Notes: a model not told the origin generated them from the letters alone. 64,000 nucleotides of DNA from JBPOFY01 sp051252415 (GCA_051252415.1 JBPOGA010000001.1:248001-312000); one strand, 5' to 3'. Positions 8,308 to 18,251 are shown, counted from the first letter of the stretch. A program made the numbers and translations.

Positions 8308-9495
8308 ATGGAGAATCCAGAATCTAATATTAATAAGGACGCTTGCCCTCAAGTGTCCGCAGCACCTCATGCAAGTCGCACACGCTTGAGGGCAAGCATC
8401 CCTACCCACTCACCACGATCCGCAGCTTCGCGACGCAGTCGCAGTCGCAGTGGCTCGGTCCTCGTAGCCGTGCTCGCGATTATCCTCCTCCTGTCTTTCA
8501 TGATTACTCGCTTCATGCATGAAGCGGTCGAAGATCTAGAGTATCGTGCACTATTTAACGAACCAGCTGACGTGCGCTCATTCGCATTTAGCATGCTAGA
8601 AGTCTCCCTCGCCACGGTGCAAGAAGTGGCTTTGATCGACGAAGGAAAACTATATGCCCCAGAGCAAGGCTGGAAAGACCCGATCAGTTACGCTGGAATT
8701 GTCATTCCTAATGATTGGGATGTTCAGATAACTATTACCGATGAAGGCGGCAAACTGCCTTTGAACACGATGTCCGAGGAGCTACTTAATAAACTACTCG
8801 AAGAACAATTAGATATCGATTACGGCACTGCACGTGAACTGAGTAGCACGCTTAGCGATTGGATTGATGAGAATGACACACGCCGCCTCAATGGTGCAGA
8901 ATCTGACGAATACCTCGACCGTAACCCTCCCTACAAGGCTGCCAATGCTCCGCTGCAGTCGCTTGAAGAGCTACGGCTACTACAAACTTGGGAAGATGAA
9001 TTTTTCGATGAGTTTGGCAATCCTAACGAACTTTTTGATCAGCTCTCGGGTCTCGTGTCTGTGATGAACACTGGAAAGATTAACCTCAATGCAGCTCCGC
9101 AAGAGGTAATCGACATCATCGCACTCGAAGATGGCTTTCAGGAAGACTCAATATGGGACGGTATCGATGAACCTTACCTCAAAGAACCGCCAGGTAGCAC
9201 CGGAGGCGTCGAAATCACCCTACTGCGTGTCACCGTGCGCCTAAGTCGCGGCGAGACCCCGTTTACACTCTCCGCATTATTGGAGCCCAATTTCAGTGAA
9301 GAAGGCGCGTCTGGAGGCAACGCGCCGGGCTCCTCATCGGAAGATGCACCTAAAACTGGCACTGCAGAGGAACAAGATGCGATTCAATACCCCTTTAAAA
9401 TACTGCAAATCAGTGAATACACCCGAGGCAACGAACAAAGCACGCCAGCACGCTATTCCGCTATGGACATCGACGGAGAAGGCGATTCATTTTAA
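8308..9495 (+). CDS. gspK: GspK-like minor pseudopilin
   Basis: GspK caps the pseudopilus tip in type II secretion. The protein has an Arg/Ser-rich leader (SRRSRSRSG), then SVLVAVLAIILLLSFMITRF and the large helical head typical of GspK: QITITDEGGKLPLN, LSDWIDENDTRRLNGAES, YLDRNPPYKAAN, SLEELRLL and GKINLNAAPQEVI. As in other GspK proteins the +5 Glu is absent. The ATG at 8308 is preceded by TTG at 8302, which overlaps the gspJ stop; either may be used. The leader contains about 24 residues encoded by a palindromic repeat, so the leader is about 48 residues instead of the usual 10 or so. Confidence 0.88.
   Translation: MENPESNINKDACPQVSAAPHASRTRLRASIPTHSPRSAASRRSRSRSGSVLVAVLAIILLLSFMITRFMHEAVEDLEYRALFNEPADVRSFAFSMLEVSLATVQEVALIDEGKLYAPEQGWKDPISYAGIVIPNDWDVQITITDEGGKLPLNTMSEELLNKLLEEQLDIDYGTARELSSTLSDWIDENDTRRLNGAESDEYLDRNPPYKAANAPLQSLEELRLLQTWEDEFFDEFGNPNELFDQLSGLVSVMNTGKINLNAAPQEVIDIIALEDGFQEDSIWDGIDEPYLKEPPGSTGGVEITLLRVTVRLSRGETPFTLSALLEPNFSEEGASGGNAPGSSSEDAPKTGTAEEQDAIQYPFKILQISEYTRGNEQSTPARYSAMDIDGEGDSF
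8337..8406 (+). repeat. Palindromic repeat (CTTGCCCTCAAG family) inside gspK
   Basis: Inverted arms GGACGCTTGCCCTCAAG and CTTGAGGGCAAGCATCC bracket a variable centre. The same family occurs intergenically at 14330-14403. Here it is translated as part of the GspK leader. Confidence 0.8.
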
Positions 9496-9501
9496 AAGAT
9501 T

Positions 9502-10866
9502 GTGACTGAAGCTACAACAGAGATACCTAATACGCCCGAAGTAATCGTGGCGGAGCTAGTGCTACACTTGCCAGGCTATTTATTCTTTATTGAGAACGTA
9601 GACTTACCAGAAGGTCTCGAGAGCAATGAGATCGCAGATTTTGCAGAACTAACTGTTGAATCCATTGCCCCCTTCCCGCTCGAACAGTTGCACTGGGGAT
9701 TCCTTCACAGCGCAGACAGCACATCTATACTGGTCTATGCAGCTCACCAAAACCGCTTAAAAAAATACGGCATTGAGAACATCGACGCCTATGCGTGGGT
9801 ATTGCCTGATTTTGCCAGCCTCTACGGTGCACATTTCCCTGAAGCGACTGAAGTGACACTGGTTTCTGAGGAAGCAGTTACCCTAGTCCAATTTAAAAGT
9901 GGCGCTGAAATTCCATACGCAGTGGCGTCTCATCCAGCGAACAACGCTGACCATAATCAAATCGTGCAATCATTACGTGACGAGCTCGACGAGTCGGCTG
10001 ATTTCCCGCGTAAATTGGAACTTCAACTGACGAAGGCCCCTGTCAATGAACAGGGACTAGCAAGTTTTCACTTTGCTGAAGTCGGCACCGACAACGGTCG
10101 CGACTACGGGCACTGGAGTGAGCTTAGCTCAAATGAAAAAACCCTTTGGCAAGCAGATATACGTCTCGGTGATTTCAAAGAGTCTGAACGTTCCTCAAGA
10201 CGCACAAGTGCCCTCCTGACTAAGGTCATGGCCTGGTCGCTCCTCTTCGCTCTACTCTTAATTGGATTAGAAATCATCATCTTGGCTGGCAATACTTGGC
10301 TGGGCTCACGCGTCGAAAAAATCGCGTCACAGAAACCTGCCATTGCACGCATCGAAGACAAGCAAGCGCTCATGGATAAGCTGGAGCAAGTGGCGCAAAA
10401 CGAACTCCGACCGATCGCAATTTTAGAAGCCCTGAACAAGTCGCGTCCAACAGGAATACACTTCACCAGCACAGACACAGAAGACGAGAACCTGATCACT
10501 GTCGATGGCGAAGCAACTACCATTAATGAGCTCAATAAATACATCGAGACATTAAGTAAATCTGGTATTTTCAGCCTCACTGAGCCACTAAAGTCACTGA
10601 CTCGCGGCGGAAAAACCACATTTACGGCAAAGCTCAAATACACCCACCCTGAAGAACCAGCCGACAATCTCAGTTCAAAGCCTGACGATACGCCTGATTC
10701 AGAGCCTGCAGCTAAGGATGTGGCTGAAGCAAAGCCTGAAGTAAAAGCAGCCACAGAAACTATAGCGAAGACAAAACCTACCGCTGATACACCTAAACCA
10801 CGTCGAATACAAGCGGTCGACCCAGGCACTTCACCCGCCGACGACAAGAAGGAGTCTAAAGAATAA
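9502..10866 (+). CDS. GspL-like type II secretion inner-membrane protein
   Basis: A 454-residue single-pass protein: a cytoplasmic N-terminal domain of about 235 residues (GspL/PilM-like fold expected), one membrane helix (about 240-260, WSLLFALLLIGLEIIILAG), and a periplasmic part with a ferredoxin-like segment, ending in a Lys/Pro/Ala-rich tail. In canonical systems GspL connects the ATPase GspE to GspM. Sequence motifs are weak, so the name rests on topology and position between K and M. It starts at GTG, 6 bases after gspK, and overlaps the next gene by one base (TAATG). Confidence 0.7.
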   Translation: MTEATTEIPNTPEVIVAELVLHLPGYLFFIENVDLPEGLESNEIADFAELTVESIAPFPLEQLHWGFLHSADSTSILVYAAHQNRLKKYGIENIDAYAWVLPDFASLYGAHFPEATEVTLVSEEAVTLVQFKSGAEIPYAVASHPANNADHNQIVQSLRDELDESADFPRKLELQLTKAPVNEQGLASFHFAEVGTDNGRDYGHWSELSSNEKTLWQADIRLGDFKESERSSRRTSALLTKVMAWSLLFALLLIGLEIIILAGNTWLGSRVEKIASQKPAIARIEDKQALMDKLEQVAQNELRPIAILEALNKSRPTGIHFTSTDTEDENLITVDGEATTINELNKYIETLSKSGIFSLTEPLKSLTRGGKTTFTAKLKYTHPEEPADNLSSKPDDTPDSEPAAKDVAEAKPEVKAATETIAKTKPTADTPKPRRIQAVDPGTSPADDKKESKE

Positions 10867-11429
10867 TGGGCGCATTACTCTATAAATTGCAGCGACTATA
10901 TAAGCGCATGAGCGTGCGTGAGAAGCTACTCTGCTTACTCTTCTTCCTCGTTATGCTCTTCATGTGGGCTGACAACTGGTTCGAACGTGTCTCGAAATGG
11001 AACGATAGCCGTAAATTGACTTCAGTCGAACTACAGACGCAAAGCCAATGGCTCGACCGTAGTGATTATTACACAAAAGGCCTTGCACGTGCGCTGGAGC
11101 GCGTCGACCCCTCCAAAACGTATTCGGCTCAACAACTTTCTGGTAAAATTGATGGGCTCCTTCGCGCAGCAAAACTGGCGGCTCAAGCCGACATCGACCC
11201 TGTCCGCACCCGTAGCGGCGAGATATTTAATGACCATAATATCCGTGTTCGTCTAAGCCGTATTTCGATTGCCGACTTCATCAGAATTAACCATCTCCTT
11301 AAACAGGAAACACCTTACATCAATATTCAAAGTGTACGTATAAGCGCGGGTCGTAAAAACCCCGAAGAGCTCGATGTACGCTTAGAAATCAACTCTTTCG
11401 ATTTAAAAGACGAAACTCTACAGAACTAG
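10866..11429 (+). CDS. GspM-like type II secretion protein
   Basis: A 187-residue bitopic protein with a short basic N-terminus, one membrane helix near residues 19-36 (KLLCLLFFLVMLFMWAD) and a periplasmic domain that resembles the small ferredoxin-like fold of GspM/PilO. It overlaps the GspL-like gene and precedes the secretin, which is the expected place for GspM. Primary sequence alone would not identify it. Confidence 0.68.
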   Translation: MGALLYKLQRLYKRMSVREKLLCLLFFLVMLFMWADNWFERVSKWNDSRKLTSVELQTQSQWLDRSDYYTKGLARALERVDPSKTYSAQQLSGKIDGLLRAAKLAAQADIDPVRTRSGEIFNDHNIRVRLSRISIADFIRINHLLKQETPYINIQSVRISAGRKNPEELDVRLEINSFDLKDETLQN

Positions 11430-11461
11430 CCCTGTCTTAAATTCCACACGCCAGCTTCGAC

Positions 11462-13624
11462 ATGTATACTCTACGAAGATTACTTCTCGCCCCATTGCTC
11501 CTCTGCGCAACACTCTTTAGCTACGCTCAAGAGGAGCCCGCATCTACCAACGGTAGCACTAACGAGGCACCTATCGTGCCCGTCGAGCCTGAAACAATAG
11601 AGCCCGAAAAGATGCTCGGCACCTTAGTGTTGGTAGATGAAACCGCCCTCCAAGTGCTCAACTTGCTAGAGGAAATGACAGGCAAGATCATCCTCCGCCG
11701 TCAGGACATTTCCGCAGTTAAAATTAATTTCAACTCCAACGGCCCAATTTCTGAGAAAGATGCCGTGCTCGCTCTAGAAAGTTTGTTAACGCTTAACGCG
11801 ATCATGCTCACAGATATGGGAGGCCGATTTATGAAGGCAGTTCCTGCGACAAACGTAAACAGCCACGTTCCGGAAATGCTCGCGGGTAGCACACTCGGGC
11901 TCCCAGCAAGCCAACAAATCTACGCAAAGCTCTTCAAGTTCGATTACCTCAATGCCGAGTTAACCAGCGGCACATTGGTGCAACCCCTACTCTCGCAAAA
12001 TTCGAGCATGATTCCTTTCCCAAAGTCCAATGCCCTGCTCATTACAGATGCCTTGGTCAACTTGCAGCGTATTGAGCACATATTAAATGAAGCTGATCGC
12101 CCGCAAGCTGTTCGCGAAGAAATCACATTCATCAAACTCGATTTCGTGCAAGCGCAAGAAATGCAAGAACGACTCGATAAGCTTATTGAAGGTCCACTTA
12201 AAAGCTACCTAGAAGGTAACACAAGCGTGACCGCCGACGAACGCACGAACCAACTCATCGTGATCACACATCCTGGTAACATGGATACGATCATGAATGT
12301 CATCAAAAGCGTCGATGTTGATGCCGCCCCACTCACAGGCAGCGAAGTGTTCCAATTACGCCAAGCCAAAGCCGAAGAAGTCGTGCCAATTATCGAAAAT
12401 ATTATTTCCGGCCAAAAAGAAGGTCGTGAGGAAGACGCTAAGGTCGCTCGTGAGAATGAAACCGCGACCAATAATCAAAACAACAACCGTCGAAATAATA
12501 ATAATAATAATAATAATAACGCCAACCAACCAGGCCTGCCTGGCAGTACCCCAAGCCCAACGATCACGGTCTCCATTCCCAACAACTCGGTCGAAGCTAA
12601 CAGCTCACTACAATTCTCCAACTTTGTCGGCCTCTCCGCAGACTCGCGCACCAATGCCATCGTCGCCTATGGCACTAAACAAGACCTCAAGACGCTCAAA
12701 GAACTGATCGAGAAAATTGACATCCCACTTCCACAGGTGCTGATCGAAGCAGTGATCACACAAGTCACCCTAAGCGAAAAACAAACCAGTGGTTTGAGCA
12801 GCCTTGGCTTTACTTATGAGGGAGCAACTCGAACATTCAGTTCAATCGTAGCCGGCACAGCTGGAGGCATCAGTTTCAGCGGTGGTGCAATCAGTATTGA
12901 TAATCCTTCTGATTTTACCCTCGCAACTGCAATTGCACCGTCAAATAAGGACAGCGACACACGCGTCCTTTCCGCACCGCGTATTGTCGTCAGTCACAAC
13001 GAAGAAGGTATTATTAATGTCAGCCGTTCTCAACCGATCGTGACCGCATCGACAAGCTTTTCGAATAGCGACAATAATACTCGTAGCTCTGTTGAGTATC
13101 GCGACATTGGTATCAAACTAACAGTCACACCGCTCATTGGTGCTGATGGCACCGTGCAAATGGTCATCGAGCAGACAGTTGAAAACGTGGTCGATACCGT
13201 GCCAATCGACGGCAATGATCAACCCATTATTGGTGTGCGTGAAGCTACTTCAACGATCAGTGTCAAAGACGGTCAGATTGTTGTACTCGGCGGCTTACAA
13301 GAGAACAAGGGCACTGACAGTAACAATTACTTCCCAATCGTTGGTCGACTTCCGCTTGTGAAAAATATTTTCGGTGGATCAACAGAAGACTATGACCGAA
13401 CTGAAATCATTATCTTTATCCGCCCAACAGTCCTCCAAAATCCGGACAAGGCAGACGCCGTATCAAGTGTCTACATCGAAGGTGCAGCCGAAACTGAAGT
13501 CATTAAAGAATACATCGAAACAAGCACTACCAGCGACATTTACCTCGAAGGCAGCAAATTCGAAGAACCTGAAACTAATTCCAGCGACAAGCCTTTCATC
13601 AAAGTTAACTGGCCAAAACTCTAA
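11462..13624 (+). CDS. gspD: Secretin GspD-like
   Basis: Outer-membrane secretin channel. Signal peptide MYTLRRLLLAPLLLCATLFS, then N-domains (residues about 45-400, with repeated KLDFVQAQEMQERLDKLI and FQLRQAKAEEVVPIIENII motifs) and a C-terminal secretin domain (VLIEAVITQVTLSE, VLSAPRIVVSHNEEG, DIGIKLTVTPLIGADG, SVKDGQIVVLGGL, TEIIIFIRPTVLQ). Total length 720 residues is normal. A poly-Asn linker lies between the last N-domain and the secretin core. It is followed by a GspC-like gene and sits 32 bases after the GspM-like gene. Confidence 0.95.
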   Translation: MYTLRRLLLAPLLLCATLFSYAQEEPASTNGSTNEAPIVPVEPETIEPEKMLGTLVLVDETALQVLNLLEEMTGKIILRRQDISAVKINFNSNGPISEKDAVLALESLLTLNAIMLTDMGGRFMKAVPATNVNSHVPEMLAGSTLGLPASQQIYAKLFKFDYLNAELTSGTLVQPLLSQNSSMIPFPKSNALLITDALVNLQRIEHILNEADRPQAVREEITFIKLDFVQAQEMQERLDKLIEGPLKSYLEGNTSVTADERTNQLIVITHPGNMDTIMNVIKSVDVDAAPLTGSEVFQLRQAKAEEVVPIIENIISGQKEGREEDAKVARENETATNNQNNNRRNNNNNNNNNANQPGLPGSTPSPTITVSIPNNSVEANSSLQFSNFVGLSADSRTNAIVAYGTKQDLKTLKELIEKIDIPLPQVLIEAVITQVTLSEKQTSGLSSLGFTYEGATRTFSSIVAGTAGGISFSGGAISIDNPSDFTLATAIAPSNKDSDTRVLSAPRIVVSHNEEGIINVSRSQPIVTASTSFSNSDNNTRSSVEYRDIGIKLTVTPLIGADGTVQMVIEQTVENVVDTVPIDGNDQPIIGVREATSTISVKDGQIVVLGGLQENKGTDSNNYFPIVGRLPLVKNIFGGSTEDYDRTEIIIFIRPTVLQNPDKADAVSSVYIEGAAETEVIKEYIETSTTSDIYLEGSKFEEPETNSSDKPFIKVNWPKL
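12494..12520 (+). repeat. AAT trinucleotide microsatellite in gspD
   Basis: Eight AAT codons and one AAC in a row encode nine asparagines in the secretin linker. Slippage would change the number of Asn residues without breaking the frame. Confidence 0.9.
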
Positions 13625-13657
13625 GGTGCAACACTCCAGAACAGTCTCTAATCTCAC

Positions 13658-13682
13658 AGGAGAGGGCTTATCCCTCGACCCG
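13658..13682 (+). repeat. Half copy of the GGAGAGGG-TTATCCCTCG repeat
   Basis: Matches one arm of the long palindrome at 31955-32032 at about 24 of 25 positions; the second arm is not present. It lies between the gspD stop and the chosen gspC-like start. Confidence 0.65.
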
Positions 13683-13697
13683 ATAAATCGTGCATGG

Positions 13698-14222
13698 ATG
13701 CGAGGCACAAAGCCTCTCCGACAAGCAGCATTGCTGACGTTACTTTGTGCGCTGCCACTATGTGCTGCGAGCACATTGGAGGAGAGAAGCCCTTATCTTC
13801 CGCACGACCACAACAAGAAAGAGGAAAAGCCCCCTCCACCAGTCCAAAAGAACGGCCCATTGGCACGCGAAATCGAATTCCGCGGTGTGGCTCAGATCAA
13901 CGACGTCTATCAATTCAGCATCTTTGATAAAACTGCGCAACAAAGCCATTGGATCAAAATGGGCTCTACCAAAGAAGGAATCAAGATCACCAACTTCGAT
14001 GCAAAAAACATGAGCGTAACGCTCAACAAAAACGGTCGTACTGAAAAGATCTCACTCATGGAGTCGAGTGACAGCCCAATGCCAGTGGCGGTCTCGGCAC
14101 CACCTGCAGCAACCAAGCCTACGGCGGGGCAACAACCTACAGGAATTCCAGGCGTAACGAACAATACCACGACTAACAGAAACACAGTGGTTCGTAGACG
14201 TGTCGTGCTGCCTAAGAAATAA
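13698..14222 (+). CDS. GspC/PilP-like periplasmic protein
   Basis: A 174-residue exported protein. The start at ATG 13698 gives a good signal peptide, MRGTKPLRQAALLTLLCALP, with cleavage near CAAS. The middle part (REIEFRGVAQINDVYQFSIF, then HWIKMGS and ITNFDAKNMSVTL) resembles the HR domain of GspC/PilP, which docks on the secretin N0 domain. The C-terminus is Pro/Thr/Asn-rich with basic VVRRRVVLPKK. The open frame reaches back into gspD; GTG 13626, directly after the gspD stop, is an alternative start that would add residues encoded by a repeat arm. Function is inferred from the position after gspD and this local similarity. Confidence 0.6.
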   Translation: MRGTKPLRQAALLTLLCALPLCAASTLEERSPYLPHDHNKKEEKPPPPVQKNGPLAREIEFRGVAQINDVYQFSIFDKTAQQSHWIKMGSTKEGIKITNFDAKNMSVTLNKNGRTEKISLMESSDSPMPVAVSAPPAATKPTAGQQPTGIPGVTNNTTTNRNTVVRRRVVLPKK

Positions 14223-14329
14223 TCGACTGCGGAGATTAAGTGGGAGGCACGTAGTTCTCAGCGTATCGAAGAAGCGCCAAACATTGGTGACCGATACCTT
14301 TTTAGATGAGGTTTGACCTTATTGAAATT

Positions 14330-14403
14330 GGTAGGGACGGCTGCCCTCAGTCGTCCGAGATACTTGCGTGCCGCTCGGACGCTTGAGGGCAAGCGTCCCT
14401 ACC
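14330..14403. repeat. Palindromic repeat, GGTAGGGACG / CGTCCCTACC
   Basis: Outer arms GGTAGGGACGGCTGCCCTCA and GAGGGCAAGCGTCCCTACC flank an inner stem with GTCCGAG/CTCGGAC. Same family as the element inside gspK at 8337-8406. Confidence 0.85.
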
Positions 14404-14449
14404 ATCAGGAACAAACGTTTTCCGAATTGGCATCAGGTCTCGACAAACC

Positions 14450-14512
14450 GCGGACGTGTGAAACACCTCCCTCCAGCCAATGCAATTGGAGGGACGCGTT
14501 TCACGCGTCCGC
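14450..14512. repeat. Palindromic repeat, GCGGACG...CCTCCA / TGGAGG...CGTCCGC
   Basis: Arms CGGACGTGTGAAACACCTCC and GGGACGCGTTTCACGCGTCC are imperfect inverted copies separated by about 20 bases. Confidence 0.75.
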
Positions 14513-14568
14513 CGGGCTTTATTTGACGGCGGTTATTGGCTTCTTAACAAACTATCAATGCCCACAAG

Positions 14569-14666
14569 TTGTAGCACGTGCTTCCTGAAGGGAGCACGTG
14601 GCCTCTAACAGAGCTTTTCCTATGAGACCACGCGCTCGATGCTACGCATAGAAGCACATCCTACAA
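14569..14666. repeat. Palindromic repeat, TTGTAGCACGTGCTTCC family
   Basis: Left arm TTGTAGCACGTGCTTCC and right arm GAAGCACATCCTACAA. The left arm is found exactly, in reverse orientation, at 56792-56808. Confidence 0.75.
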
Positions 14667-14746
14667 TTTGGATACTTTGCTGAGACCATCAATAAATACC
14701 TGGCATGGCAGCAAACTATGCCCTTCCCCATACTTGTGATGAGCAC

Positions 14747-14778
14747 AAAAAAAAGCCCCGCATTGCTGCAGGGCTTTT
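14747..14778 (-). terminator. Rho-independent terminator of rpsA
   Basis: Read on the minus strand: AAAAGCCC stem, 12-base loop, GGGCTTTT followed by a U-run. It lies 25 bases beyond the rpsA stop. Confidence 0.88.
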
Positions 14779-14803
14779 GTGTAATTGATTGAGTAAACGA
14801 GGT

Positions 14804-16480
<1,677 letters not shown>

Positions 16481-16518
16481 CGAAGCGACAGCTGGTTGGA
16501 TGTTATTGTTGAATCCCC

Positions 16519-16639
16519 ATGCCAGAATGGCACACCCAGCAATACAATCACTGGAGAGGAACGCGGGAAGTTAGGTAAACCACTCCCACCTGCAAGCCTA
16601 AAATGCTGATTATAGGCGGGTTAATCAGCATTCTGGCAT
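16519..16639 (-). promoter_or_regulatory. Structured rpsA leader with two competing stems
   Basis: Upstream of rpsA, a perfect 10-bp hairpin (16602-16611 AATGCTGATT with 16623-16632 AATCAGCATT, 11-base loop) shares bases 16629-16632 with a second perfect 11-bp pairing (16519-16529 ATGCCAGAATG with 16629-16639 CATTCTGGCAT). The two cannot form together. A leader role in rpsA control is an inference; they could also be repeat remnants. The remaining intergenic sequence to 16792 holds no gene. Confidence 0.45.
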
Positions 16640-16792
16640 AACTCCTAATTTGACTCCTAATCGTAATTCCAACCTCTGGAGGGTTGTGCTCTGTCACAAC
16701 CGCGCGTAGTCATAGTCCCTGCTTTCCTTAATCGTAGCGCCCGCAAGCACACCACGTCCCAAATAAGACCAGAATTAAGAGTAGGATTATAA

Positions 16793-17254
16793 TTAAGACC
16801 TAACCGACAGCTGACGAATGGCCTCATAGGTCGCGATTCCAGCGGATGTCGACAAATTCAGAGAACGCATCTCGGTGTTTTTGTGCGGTATGGTGAGGCG
16901 ATTGCCCTCCAACTGCTTATGCAGCCATTCAGGCACGCCATGCCCTTCACTCCCAAACACAAGCCCATCATTATCAGCATATTCCACATCCCAATAGACA
17001 TGATTCGCCTTAGTGGTAAAGAGCCAGAGACGCTTTGGACGGTGCTCGCTTTTCTGAAAAGCCTCCCAATCGTCATGATGATGCACGTCTAGCGAATGCC
17101 AGTAATCCATACCGCTTCGCTTAAGGTGCTTATCCGTGATCGTAAATCCGAGTGGATGAATCAAATGCAGGCGCGTCTCTGTAATTGCGCATAGCCGGCC
17201 GATATTACCAGTATTTTGCGGGATTTCTGGGTTAAATAGGACGATATGCAGCAT
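16793..17254 (-). CDS. trmL: tRNA (cytidine/uridine-34 2'-O)-methyltransferase TrmL
   Basis: SPOUT-fold methyltransferase that 2'-O-methylates the wobble base of tRNA-Leu using S-adenosylmethionine. The 153-residue length and the motifs are those of TrmL: MLHIVLFNPEIPQNTGNIGR at the N-terminus, LIHPLGF, VFGSEGHGVPEW and IPHKNTEMRSLNLSTSAGIA forming the trefoil knot. Its stop codon falls in a TTAATT-rich stretch (16770-16795) that resembles sequence after 22261 (AATCCTACTC-TAATTCT), so the last residues may come from a repeat. Confidence 0.95.
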   Translation of the reverse strand: MLHIVLFNPEIPQNTGNIGRLCAITETRLHLIHPLGFTITDKHLKRSGMDYWHSLDVHHHDDWEAFQKSEHRPKRLWLFTTKANHVYWDVEYADNDGLVFGSEGHGVPEWLHKQLEGNRLTIPHKNTEMRSLNLSTSAGIATYEAIRQLSVRS

Positions 17255-17741
17255 GCGGACGAACGTTGAACATCGAACGTCGAACGTCCAACACAGAAAT
17301 CAAAGAATCTAAAGGGTAGCTTATTGAGAATTCTTTAGGTAGAGGCGGTCGTCCCGACCGCCATTGCAGTATTGTTCGTTTCAGCATCAACAGCCGTGTA
17401 ATGCTGACGTGTGACATTTTCTGGTAGTATGACGTCCTTTCAAAGAAGCACATCTTGAGAACCTCTGATACGTATTTTTAACCGCCCGCTTACGCTCGAG
17501 GTCGCTGAGCAAATAACGAAGAGTAGCTCACTGAATCCTCCTCTAAACCTCTGCGGACTCCGCGAGCTCTGCCCTTCGACGAGCTCAGGGCCTTGAGCTT
17601 GCCGAAACGGCGGTTAAGCTTTTTATCAGTTTTAGTCAGTGCTAGGCATAAGCAGTCCTTTCGGCATTTGCATCGCCATAAAACCTCCTAGTGCACTTCA
17701 ACATTCAATGTTCTCACATTCAAAAATTCGCACCCACTTCT
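17255..17741. other. Gene-free stretch with several short repeats
   Basis: No gene seen. It holds four heptamers of the form GAACRTY (17265-17292), a perfect hairpin GGCGGTCG-TCC-CGACCGCC (17344-17362), and a repeat CCCTTCGACGAGCTCAGGGC followed by CTTGAGCTTGCCGAAACGGC (17573-17614) that recurs inside the element at 18252-18372. Confidence 0.65.
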
Positions 17742-18146
17742 CTAACCGAACCAAGATCCCCAATTCACCACAAGCACGGAAACCCAGCAAATGAAGCAGT
17801 TAAGCAAACTGATAAAGACCGCCGCACTGCCGATATCCTTTGCACGCTTTGCCAAAGGGCGGTTTTTAAGGGAAATGTCATCCACGACCGCCTCAATCGC
17901 GGAATTAATAAGTTCCATCATCAAAACGAGGAAAATACTTGATACCAGAATTAGGTGCTGAACTAAGGGCACATTCAAGAAGCACGAAGCAGGCACCAGT
18001 ATGCAGGCAAAGATCGCTTCTTGGCGAAAGGCCGCCTCATGCTTCAATGTCGCGCAGATACCCTCCAGCGAATAGCAAAACGCTTTGAACACTCGCGTAA
18101 TTCCAGTGTTTTTGTAGGACTTCGGGTCGATCGGTTCGCTCTCCAT
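17742..18146 (-). CDS. dgkA: Diacylglycerol kinase DgkA-type
   Basis: Small integral-membrane kinase that phosphorylates diacylglycerol (or undecaprenol) in lipid recycling. The 134-residue protein has three hydrophobic helices and the family signatures FRQEAIFACILVP, ELINSAIEAVVDDIS with the catalytic Glu and Asn, and KRAKDIGSAAVFISLL. The first 20 residues are polar. It is flanked on both sides by repeat-rich sequence and is not in an obvious operon. Confidence 0.92.
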   Translation of the reverse strand: MESEPIDPKSYKNTGITRVFKAFCYSLEGICATLKHEAAFRQEAIFACILVPASCFLNVPLVQHLILVSSIFLVLMMELINSAIEAVVDDISLKNRPLAKRAKDIGSAAVFISLLNCFICWVSVLVVNWGSWFG

Positions 18147-18251
18147 AATCGACTGCGAAACTGTGTATTAAAGTGAGAAAGTCGATCCTCGTTTTGTGAG
18201 GAGTTGTAATTCAACTTTTAGAAAGGTTTGACCTTATTAAGTTACCATTTT

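Larger units (their letters stand above)
14223..14746. other. Gene-free stretch filled with three palindromic repeats
   Basis: No convincing gene. Open frames here are read through palindromes. The stretch contains AGGTTTGACCTTATT (from 14309), also seen at 18225, followed by three consecutive palindromic elements that are listed separately. Confidence 0.75.

Noticed and set aside
10104..10847. 247-codon frame antisense to the GspL-like gene
   Set aside because: Ser/Val/Ala-rich translation typical of an antisense shadow; the sense frame fits the operon with short overlaps.
13374..13697. Long N-terminal extension of the GspC-like gene overlapping gspD
   Set aside because: The overlap with the secretin C-terminus is in another frame, Ser/Lys/Gln-rich, and a clear signal peptide starts at 13698.
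14313..14588. 91-codon reading frame after the GspC-like gene
   Set aside because: It reads through two palindromic repeats and ends in a third; composition follows the repeats.
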